Notes under the pieces: generated by a model | Told to the model about the DNA's origin: nothing | What the model saw: the letters and a program-made list of their open reading frames with translations, nothing else | Database searches by the model: none | Translations under genes and position numbers: made by a program | Assembly (NCBI GenBank): GCA_026193125.1 | Contig: JAPHSC010000184.1 | Location: 1 to 6,554 of the forward strand | Reading direction: 5' to 3' | Source: Gammaproteobacteria bacterium | GTDB taxonomy: Bacteria; Pseudomonadota; Gammaproteobacteria; Steroidobacterales; BM003 | DNA length: 6,554 bases | Shown here: in pieces, positions 1 through 5,035 of the stretch | Layout: each line of letters starts with the position of its first letter | Numbering within the stretch: the stretch's first letter is position 1

Positions 1-108
1 AAAAAGACTGCATTCGTTGTGGTATCCGTTGCGCGGCTGACTGATGATGGCTCAGGCCGCCCGAATTGTCGATTTATTCGAAGACATACCAGGGGGACAG
101 GCGTCCAG
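1..108. other. Unassigned left flank, possible 3' end of a gene cut by the window
   Basis: No gene can be established here. Read rightward in frame 3, the first 44 bases give KDCIRCGIRCAAD followed by a TGA at 42-44. This has a CxxCxxxC cysteine pattern that recalls the end of an iron-sulfur cluster segment. Frame 1 is also open, from the edge to a TAA at 127-129 inside the palindrome. Thirteen residues are far too few to name a family, and neither frame can be preferred without the sequence to the left. Positions 93-102 (GGGGACAGGC) match nine of ten bases of the left arm of the adjoining palindrome, so part of this flank may itself be repeat-derived. Confidence 0.2.
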
Positions 109-152
109 AAATTTGGTGACAGGCACTAATTTAAATCGGTGCCTGTCACCAA
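109..152. repeat. REP-like palindrome GGTGACAGGCAC/GTGCCTGTCACC
   Basis: Arms at 115-126 and 139-150 are perfect 12-bp inverted repeats, extended by TT at 113-114 against AA at 151-152. The 12 bases between them contain an AATTTAAAT core that can pair further, so the whole unit is close to one long palindrome. It lies 23 bp past the stop of the leftward gene at 175-693. It is not followed by a T-run on that strand, so it is a poor classical terminator. Its form and position fit a dispersed REP-type intergenic element; that assignment is by resemblance only. Confidence 0.75.
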
Positions 153-174
153 TTAATGATACCGAAGGGCTGAT

Positions 175-693
175 TCAATCCTTAGTTTTTTGCAGCGCCT
201 CAATCACCTTCTTCTGGCGATCAGTCTCTACTGGGTTTATCGCTGCATCCAGCGTCGCAACAAACTGTCCGTCATCTCTGGCCAGGTATGCCTCTCTCGT
301 AATACCCCACCATGCATGAGAAAACTCGTTGCCAAAATACAGTAGCGCTATGTTGTCGAGAGAGATTTGCCAATGGGATGTACGAATACCTGCTTCCCAG
401 TTGGCCTTGGCTGACTCTATTTGATCCATAACACCGATGTAATACGCATCGAGTTCCAGTATCTCGCTGGGTGTGAGTTCGTTTGGCGTGTAGATGGACT
501 TCGCCAGTACCTGTGCAAAATTCTCGCTTTGCCTGGTCCCGTCTACAGCGCGCCAACCCGCCGAATAGTCTGCCCGCGCCTGGGCAGAGGCGATATCGGT
601 GGCCTGATTGATTTGATACGCAACCAGTAACAAGCCGGCAACAACGGAAATCAGGCCAGTGGTCTCAACAACATCTCTGGTACTTAATGACAT
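175..693 (-). CDS. Hypothetical one-TM membrane protein, 172 aa
   Basis: I do not recognise a characterised family. The product begins with a short polar stretch, then one hydrophobic segment at about residues 12-27 (GLISVVAGLLLVAYQ), followed by QINQATDIASAQAR and a mostly helical soluble domain rich in aromatic residues (AYYIG, SHAWWG). This is the shape of small inner-membrane proteins with a single N-terminal anchor and a helical C-terminal domain. The ATG at 693 is supported by GGAGG (minus strand of 699-703) five bases upstream. The gene is separated from the membrane-protein gene upstream by 93 bp that hold a palindrome with a T-run, so it is probably transcribed on its own. A further palindrome follows its stop. 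It looks like a genuine gene from its RBS and composition; function is unknown. Confidence 0.8.
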   Translation of the reverse strand: MSLSTRDVVETTGLISVVAGLLLVAYQINQATDIASAQARADYSAGWRAVDGTRQSENFAQVLAKSIYTPNELTPSEILELDAYYIGVMDQIESAKANWEAGIRTSHWQISLDNIALLYFGNEFSHAWWGITREAYLARDDGQFVATLDAAINPVETDRQKKVIEALQKTKD

Positions 694-714
694 TCAGGCC
701 TCCAAATCTCGGCA

Positions 715-741
715 ATTATCAAGTGTCGAAAAACGTGTCAG
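715..741 (-). promoter_or_regulatory. Possible sigma70-like promoter for the 175-693 gene
   Basis: On the minus strand CTGACA (736-741) and GATAAT (715-720) each match five of six consensus bases. The spacer is only 15 bp, which is shorter than the optimum, so this is a weak candidate. The -35-like hexamer lies inside the arm of the palindrome at 730-781; if real, the repeat would both end the upstream transcript and help start the next one. Confidence 0.25.
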
Positions 742-781
742 GTCTTTTTACTGGCGCAGGAATATGAACCTGACACCTTTT
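730..781. terminator. REP-like inverted repeat, possible bidirectional terminator
   Basis: GTGTCAGGT at 735-743 pairs perfectly with ACCTGACAC at 768-776. Outside one mismatch, AAAA at 730-733 pairs with TTTT at 778-781. The loop is 24 bases. Read leftward, downstream of the membrane-protein stop at 787, the stem is followed by GTTTTTC; read rightward it is followed by CTTTTG. It therefore has the form of a terminator in both directions, although the loop is long and the stem has moderate GC. The minus-strand head GGTGTCAGGTTC resembles the heads of the other palindromes in this window, so it may be a repeat element that doubles as a terminator. Confidence 0.6.
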
Positions 782-786
782 GTTAG

Positions 787-1224
787 TTATTTTTCCTGCA
801 CCTTGAGGGCGTATCCATTCCTGAACCAGTGCCAGGAGAGCCAACCTGCCGTGATGGCAGCCAGCCACCATGTGATGCGCATTGCGATCAGCCCGTACGC
901 CTTGGAACTCATCAGCTCGGGAGCGGCAACATATATCGTGAGGGCACCGGCTAAATAGACCGCCAGCGGCCATGCCACCTTCCAGTCTCTGTGCTTCCAG
1001 ATGATGATCGCGGCCAGCAGCAGGGCCGGCCACTGCCAACTGGTCAAAAATATAGCCAATACAACGAATACCAGAAAGAGCGCCTGGGTACCGTAATCCG
1101 AATTATCAAATGAGATGTTGACGTCCGACTCAGCAAACCCCATCAGCATCATGAGCCCAAGCGAAAGCAGGATGGCCACCGGCACGGCGGTGTAAATGAT
1201 GTGAAGCAGTCGATAACTTGTCAT
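787..1224 (-). CDS. Polytopic integral membrane protein, 145 aa
   Basis: The family is not recognised. Hydrophobic segments lie at about residues 9-30, 47-63, 66-77, 84-101 and 114-132, giving four or five membrane spans. Aromatic belts (TWWLAA, WLSWHWFRNG) and a basic C-terminus (KVQEK) are consistent with an inner-membrane protein. I take the ATG at 1224 as the start, not the in-frame GTG two codons upstream at 1230: AGGTG precedes the ATG closely, and the GTG has no purine-rich site. The ATG overlaps the stop of the small upstream ORF as ATGA, which may couple their translation. A palindrome with a T-run follows the stop. No catalytic or binding motif is visible, so any role in transport or sensing would be a guess. 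Confidence 0.8.
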   Translation of the reverse strand: MTSYRLLHIIYTAVPVAILLSLGLMMLMGFAESDVNISFDNSDYGTQALFLVFVVLAIFLTSWQWPALLLAAIIIWKHRDWKVAWPLAVYLAGALTIYVAAPELMSSKAYGLIAMRITWWLAAITAGWLSWHWFRNGYALKVQEK

Positions 1225-1436
1225 GGGCACCTGTCCAGATAAAAGGAGTCAGAGTTTTTTGCGATCACCCCGCAACAAAATGGGGTCGAACCGCAATTAA
1301 TTTTCTGGGGAATGGGAGAAATGTCCTCCAGTATCAGCATGCCGTTGTTGAGTTCCTGGCGGACAACGTGCGCCCAGGCGCCGGTCAGCGGCAAACACAC
1401 GACGGCAAGCATCGCGAAAAGAAACCTGACTTTCAT
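1221..1436 (-). CDS. Small secreted ORF (71 aa) with a repeat-derived C-terminus; possible gene remnant
   Basis: The first 22 residues form a good Sec signal peptide (MKVRFLFAML start, TGAWA at the likely cleavage site). The ATG at 1436 has AGGGAGA (minus strand of 1442-1448) at proper spacing; a longer in-frame start at 1463 would put a charged stretch ahead of the signal peptide. The mature part begins HVVRQELNNGMLILEDISP. This faintly recalls the opening strand of M16-type peptidases, but that is too short to claim. Residues 46-52 are encoded by the 20-bp block shared with 4217-4236, and the last 19 by further repeat-like DNA, giving an odd cysteine-rich tail (CGSTPFCCG, DRCP). The stop overlaps the next start as ATGA. 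It is either a young small gene or the head of a larger gene truncated by repeat insertion. Confidence 0.45.
   Translation of the reverse strand: MKVRFLFAMLAVVCLPLTGAWAHVVRQELNNGMLILEDISPIPQKINCGSTPFCCGVIAKNSDSFYLDRCP
1245..1300 (+). repeat. REP-like fragments (half elements)
   Basis: Two repeat heads lie in the same orientation: GGAGTCAGAG at 1245-1254, followed by six Ts, and tggggtcgaaccgcaattaa at 1281-1300. The second is identical over 20 bp to 4217-4236, where it forms the left arm of a complete palindrome. Here no matching GGTTCGACCCC arm is found within about 100 bp on either side, so this is a half copy or decayed element. The segment is read through by the small leftward ORF ending at 1221. 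Confidence 0.65.
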
Positions 1437-1563
1437 TGCTGTCTCCCTGTTGTCCCGGGCCACAGCTTACCTCCGGTGCACCAGGATTGGGAGGCGGGGC
1501 TGGGCCGGGAAGACAGTTATCTCAATTAGTTCAGGTAACTGCCCCCTGTTTCCGGCGAAAACA

Positions 1564-2589
1564 TCAAGTAGCGTGATCGGAGAATCGACTTCTCCAGGCA
1601 GTAGGACTCTCACCACTGGCGGCCAGAAACGCCGCATTGAACGTCGATTTATTCTGAAAGCCCGATGCAAACATCACCTCGGTGACGCTCTTTGCGGGAT
1701 ATTCACGCATTAACCGTTGGGCCTCTTTAATCCGGAAATTATTCAGCCACTGGTTGTAGTTGCAGTGTCGATGGTCGTTGATTGCAGCAGATACCTCACG
1801 CGGGGGTACTCCGACCTTGCGGGCAAACCGTTGCAATGTCAGGTTGGGATCCAGGAAGGCACTACTCGCCAACAGTTGGTCCTCAAGTTGGGCAATCAAA
1901 GCCTCATGTTCCGGATTGTGATCACGCTGACGACTGCTTGCCCACATCAGCGGACCCTTCCGATGCAGACTGGATACCAGCAAATAGGTGAAGCCCAGCG
2001 TGAGCAACATACCGGCTGCTTCGAACATCAATGGTTGGGGCGCAGCATCTGAGTCAACGCCAATTTCCAACATGATCAGGATGTCGAAAGACATGACGAA
2101 AACCAGGAACACCAGGACCAGACGCCGCCATTGATCCAGTAGCGCTGCCACAGCCGGACCGAGATTTTCGAAACTGGTTGCTCCCCTCCTCGCATCCCAA
2201 CCGATGAGGCCCAGGTAGCACAGGTTCGGCAGCGCGATCACCAGGTCCAGCCACTGGCCCGGATTTGGCAACAATCGCACGGCCGTCGCTGCCAGCGGAC
2301 CGATCATGTGAATGGCATCGGCAGGCTGCAGTTTTTGGCTGGTGCGCGTGGCGGTTGCAAAGTGCAAATACAGGAGTGCAGAAAGTGCCACCGCCAGAGC
2401 CGGCCGCAACACCAGGAGCGGGGAACCAGGGTCGCCAAGTGCCAGCAGGGTCAGCAAATTCAACGACGCAAGGATCAGCATGGCGGCAGACAGCAGATGC
2501 CGGGTGGTCTTCGGCAGACCGGAGCCGGTCGCAAGGTATACCGCCAGCACGGAAGCCAGGCTGGCTGATGCGTACAAGAAAGCGTTCAT
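1564..2589 (-). CDS. AraC-family transcriptional regulator with polytopic membrane N-terminus, 341 aa
   Basis: The C-terminal 90 residues (about 248-336) form an AraC/XylS double helix-turn-helix: DPNLTLQRFARKVGVPPREVS leads the first HTH, with FRIKEAQRLM as the linker helix. The second HTH and signature follow in VTEVMFASGFQNKSTFNAAF and SPTAWR. The N-terminal half is hydrophobic, with about six or seven spans near residues 5-21, 31-51, 58-78, 92-107, 113-130, 157-178 and 189-207. A short charged linker (about 215-245) joins the two halves. It is therefore likely an inner-membrane one-component sensor that binds DNA at the cytoplasmic face. I choose the ATG at 2589 over the TTG at 2592; AGGA (minus strand of 2595-2598) lies five bases upstream. 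It is divergent from the exported amidohydrolase, its most likely target, and probably also controls itself. The ligand is unknown. Confidence 0.92.
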   Translation of the reverse strand: MNAFLYASASLASVLAVYLATGSGLPKTTRHLLSAAMLILASLNLLTLLALGDPGSPLLVLRPALAVALSALLYLHFATATRTSQKLQPADAIHMIGPLAATAVRLLPNPGQWLDLVIALPNLCYLGLIGWDARRGATSFENLGPAVAALLDQWRRLVLVFLVFVMSFDILIMLEIGVDSDAAPQPLMFEAAGMLLTLGFTYLLVSSLHRKGPLMWASSRQRDHNPEHEALIAQLEDQLLASSAFLDPNLTLQRFARKVGVPPREVSAAINDHRHCNYNQWLNNFRIKEAQRLMREYPAKSVTEVMFASGFQNKSTFNAAFLAASGESPTAWRSRFSDHAT

Positions 2590-2659
2590 CAAATTCCTGT
2601 TTGGGAGCGCCCAGGGGCCTCCATGTGCGGTCCGGAATCGTGATTCCAGTCGCGCCGAA

Positions 2660-2687
2660 AGAATAAATGCCGGTAAATGCCGATCAA
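2660..2687 (-). promoter_or_regulatory. Candidate promoter of the AraC-type regulator
   Basis: On the minus strand TTGATC (2682-2687) and TATTCT (2660-2665) are separated by 16 bp, each matching four of six sigma70 consensus bases. It lies about 70 bp upstream of the regulator start. The direct repeats at 2664-2682 occupy the spacer, so a protein bound there would block this promoter, which would suit autorepression. The hexamers are modest and the call is tentative. Confidence 0.3.
2664..2682 (+). promoter_or_regulatory. Tandem 9-bp direct repeat, candidate AraC-type operator
   Basis: TAAATGCCG occurs at 2664-2672 and again at 2674-2682, a period of exactly 10 bp. AraC-family domains carry two helix-turn-helix units that contact successive major grooves about one turn apart and commonly bind direct repeats, so this is a natural site for the adjacent regulator. 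Nearby are GATCAA at 2682-2687 and 2693-2698 (11-bp period) and the inverted repeat GGAATC-gt-GATTCC at 2634-2647, which may be further sites. I see no convincing sigma70 promoter for the rightward amidohydrolase gene, which would fit a gene needing an activator. Confidence 0.45.
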
Positions 2688-2714
2688 CGGGTGATCAATT
2701 GGGAAGATAATACA

Positions 2715-4211
2715 ATGACTTGCAGACTCTACAGTGTCTTTTTGCTGCTGGCCTCCTGCGCGGCGTTCAGTTCAGAGCCATCGACCATCATCACTAACGC
2801 CACGCTGCTCTCACCTGAGAGATCAGCGCCACTTTCAAATGCCTGGGTGCGTATCGACCAGGGGCTGCTCACCCAGATCGGGACCGGGCCCGTCGACACC
2901 ACCGGTTATACGACAATCGACGCTCGAGGCGGCTACCTGGTGCCGGGTCTGATTGACAGCCATGTCCACCTGTATCACGCGACCGGTCTGAAGCGCCAAT
3001 ACACGAAGGACTTTGACGAGCTTTACAAGGCGTTCATGGAGCAACAACCACGCAGTTTCCTGTATTTCGGTTTCACCACGGTCGTCGAGCTAAACGCGGA
3101 CACCGATAGCAACGCCCGCTTCGAGGCCGCCCCGATTCACCCACGCCTGGCGCATTGCGGCCAGGGCGTGATCCTGTCTGATGGTTTCATGGCCCTGGAC
3201 CTCGAAGGCACGCCCATAGACGAGGTGTATCCCGGCTATCTGATCGACCACCATGGCGACGGCCTGATACCGCCCGGTGCCGACCCCAAGAAGCACACCC
3301 CGGAAGCCGTGGTTGAGTACGTGCGTGAACATGGCGGTCGCTGCGTGAAGCTCTATTATGAAGAGGCGCTTTGGTGGCCCGGCGGAGCACCCCCTTTCCG
3401 CCTCCCGTCTGCTGCTATCGTGCGTGATGTGGTGGCAGCTGCTCACGCTCACAACATGCCCGTGCTGCTGCACGCCACCACACCCAAAGGCCATCGCTTT
3501 GCGCTGGAGGCCGGCGTGGACATCCTCGCCCATGGTATGTGGGAATGGCCGGACCAGGCGTTTGATGCGCCCGAGCCCATACCCGAGTATGCCAACATCG
3601 CCAGCCGGGTCGCCAAAAGCGCTATCAGCCTGCAACCCACGGTGAGCACCATCCGCAATACCGCATCACTATTCGATCCGTCAGTGCTCAAGGATCCCGA
3701 CTGGGTACATGCAGTTCCAGCACCCTACCTGGCCTATCTGCAAACTGACGGACAAAACCAGCGTGAGGCGTTTATCACCCGATTTGGGTCCGAGTTCGGG
3801 GCAGATAAAACGCTCAAGGACTTTCCCGTGCTGATGTCGGCATTTGTTTCCCGCTACGAAAGACTGATCGGGCGTATGGATGCCGGGGGCGCCAAGCTGC
3901 TATTCGGTTCCGACACCGCGGTAGGCGGATTCGGATGGGCCTCGCCACCGGGCCTGGCCGGCTACTGGGAAATGCAGGCCTGGAGACGCTCAGGGGTATC
4001 CCTGCAAACCCTGTTTGAGTCCCTCACCATCGGTAATGCAAGGGCCTTCGGTCTGGATGAAGAAATCGGCACAGTCGAGGCAGGTAAACGTGCGGATCTC
4101 CTGATACTGGACGCCAATCCGCTGGAGGATGTGAGCGCCTACAACAGCATCAATCTCGTCATCCTCGGTGGCAAGGCGATGACCCGAGACGCCCTTTCGG
4201 CAGGGCAGTGA
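2715..4211 (+). CDS. Exported metal-dependent amidohydrolase, 498 aa
   Basis: This is an amidohydrolase-superfamily TIM-barrel hydrolase. Visible metal ligands, in order, are the HxH of DSHVHLYH (H83, H85), K212 in CVKLYYEE (position of the carbamylated bridging lysine in binuclear members), H253 in VLLHATT, H273 in ILAHGMW and D400 in LLFGSDTAVGG. The small beta-sandwich is formed by residues around 25-75 (TIITNATLLS, GGYLVPGLID) and the C-terminal strip (GTVEAGKRADLLILDANPL). This pattern resembles imidazolonepropionase- and Xaa-Pro-dipeptidase-like enzymes; the substrate cannot be deduced. The N-terminus is a signal peptide with an LASC lipobox ending at C15, so it may be a lipoprotein, although cleavage after AFS is also possible. 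I choose the ATG at 2715, preceded by GGGAAG at 2701-2706, over the in-frame ATG at 2667, which would put a polar stretch ahead of the signal peptide. It is divergent from the AraC-type regulator. Confidence 0.93.
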   Translation: MTCRLYSVFLLLASCAAFSSEPSTIITNATLLSPERSAPLSNAWVRIDQGLLTQIGTGPVDTTGYTTIDARGGYLVPGLIDSHVHLYHATGLKRQYTKDFDELYKAFMEQQPRSFLYFGFTTVVELNADTDSNARFEAAPIHPRLAHCGQGVILSDGFMALDLEGTPIDEVYPGYLIDHHGDGLIPPGADPKKHTPEAVVEYVREHGGRCVKLYYEEALWWPGGAPPFRLPSAAIVRDVVAAAHAHNMPVLLHATTPKGHRFALEAGVDILAHGMWEWPDQAFDAPEPIPEYANIASRVAKSAISLQPTVSTIRNTASLFDPSVLKDPDWVHAVPAPYLAYLQTDGQNQREAFITRFGSEFGADKTLKDFPVLMSAFVSRYERLIGRMDAGGAKLLFGSDTAVGGFGWASPPGLAGYWEMQAWRRSGVSLQTLFESLTIGNARAFGLDEEIGTVEAGKRADLLILDANPLEDVSAYNSINLVILGGKAMTRDALSAGQ

Positions 4212-4213
4212 GT

Positions 4214-4284
4214 AATTGGGGTCGAACCGCAATTAAAATTTCGCCCGGCAAATCAGTTATCAGAAACCTCGGTTCGACCCCTAT
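4214..4284. terminator. REP-like palindrome between convergent genes, likely bidirectional terminator
   Basis: GGGGTCGAACCG at 4218-4229 pairs perfectly with CGGTTCGACCCC at 4270-4281. Beyond one mismatch, AAT at 4214-4216 pairs with ATT at 4283-4285. The 40-base loop is AT-rich. It fills the gap between the amidohydrolase stop (4209-4211) and the stop of the convergent lipoprotein gene, whose TAG (minus strand of 4281-4283) lies in the right arm. The stem could stop transcripts from both sides, but there is no proper T-run on either strand, so termination is inferred. The left arm plus GCAATTAA is repeated at 1281-1300. Confidence 0.6.
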
Positions 4285-4979
4285 TTACGCCAGGGCAGAC
4301 CCGGAAGGCGGGTTTGGATCATCGCCGGAATGATCTCGTCCGCAGAGCGCAGGATGTCTTCCGGCGATTTGATACATTCGGGCTCTTGGTTATCGTCGCT
4401 CACCACGCGGCTATCGAATCGAAGTATGTCCCGGTATATCAGTTGCTCATCGTGCGTCAGGCTGAGCCAGGCGTGTACTTGCAGGCACACTCTGTCCGCG
4501 CCCGGCCCCACTACCTTGTAGTCTGAAAAGTACGCCAGTTCCAGCACGTCCGGCGACTCCGCCGGTGGCGCCGTCTCGAACCGGCTCTCGATACCCGCCA
4601 CCAACCGCTGCTCGAACTCCGCCAGCGCCAACTTCAGCTGCTGCGCTTCGTTGTATCGGACATCACCCGGATCGATTACGGCCTCCAGGATATTGGGCAA
4701 AAAGAACAGTACCAGCAGGGGCGCCAACACGAGGCTGCCGGCGCTATCGAGTTGGGCGGATCGTTCGAAGCCCTCCCTGCCGGGGAAGTCCGCCAGGACT
4801 TGTGCCTCCTCGTCGGTGGCCCGTCGCACCCTGACCACCGGTGCGCTGCGGGACGAGAACTGCTCGGGCGACAGAACCTCGGAATGGACTACGTAGGGCG
4901 GCTGCGTGGCGCAGCCGGCCAGGAACACAGCGACACTGCATGCCAGTAACAGCCCCCAAGCTCTGCATCGGCTTTTCAA
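4281..4979 (-). CDS. Predicted lipoprotein, 232 aa, TTG start
   Basis: From the TTG at 4979 the product opens with a textbook lipoprotein signal: a basic start (MKSRCR), a hydrophobic core (GLLLACSVAVF) and lipobox LAGC with the lipidated cysteine at residue 23. GGAGGT (minus strand of 4985-4990) lies five bases upstream. The in-frame ATG at 5039 overlaps the upstream stop as ATGA but has no RBS and would add a 20-residue basic extension, so I prefer the TTG. A second hydrophobic stretch at about residues 80-101 (LVLAPLLVLFFLPNILEAV) interrupts the mature protein. It may be a membrane-inserting helix or a buried strand. The rest is acidic and soluble, with C165 and C202 as possible disulfide partners. 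The family is unrecognised. It follows the propeller lipoprotein gene by 56 bp and is probably co-transcribed. Confidence 0.82.
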   Translation of the reverse strand: MKSRCRAWGLLLACSVAVFLAGCATQPPYVVHSEVLSPEQFSSRSAPVVRVRRATDEEAQVLADFPGREGFERSAQLDSAGSLVLAPLLVLFFLPNILEAVIDPGDVRYNEAQQLKLALAEFEQRLVAGIESRFETAPPAESPDVLELAYFSDYKVVGPGADRVCLQVHAWLSLTHDEQLIYRDILRFDSRVVSDDNQEPECIKSPEDILRSADEIIPAMIQTRLPGLPWRK

Positions 4980-4984
4980 GACAC

Positions 4985-4990
4985 ACCTCC
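4985..4990 (-). promoter_or_regulatory. Strong ribosome binding site that fixes the TTG start at 4979
   Basis: The minus strand reads GGAGGT followed by GTGTC and TTG. This near-perfect anti-16S match at ideal spacing contrasts with the absence of any purine-rich site before the ATG at 5039. It also brings the initiator to the usual distance ahead of the lipobox. Confidence 0.7.
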
Positions 4991-5035
4991 ATCGAACCCA
5001 ACCTGGGCCAGCTAACCGCCGGCTCCGTTTTGTTT

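Noticed and set aside
44..319. 91-codon rightward frame running from the flank through the palindrome into the 175-693 gene
   Set aside because: It reads through the REP-like palindrome and antisense to a gene with a strong RBS; no domain is visible.
1221..1436. Possible M16-type peptidase N-terminus in the small secreted ORF
   Set aside because: The resemblance rests on LNNGM and a few following residues and lacks the HxxEH motif, so it is not enough to name a family.
1514..1541. CAGTTA/TAACTG inverted repeat downstream of the regulator gene
   Set aside because: The 6-bp AT-rich arms with a 16-base loop and no T-run are too weak for a terminator call.
2265..2710. Overlapping rightward open frames across the regulator's 5' half and the intergenic region
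   Set aside because: They are opposite to a well-supported AraC-type regulator; the translations are rich in Arg, Gln and Ala as expected of shadow frames in GC-rich DNA.
3090..3635. 181-codon open frame on the minus strand inside the amidohydrolase gene
   Set aside because: It is antisense to a gene with all catalytic motifs in place, its translation shows no signal, domain or sensible composition, and it has no clear RBS.
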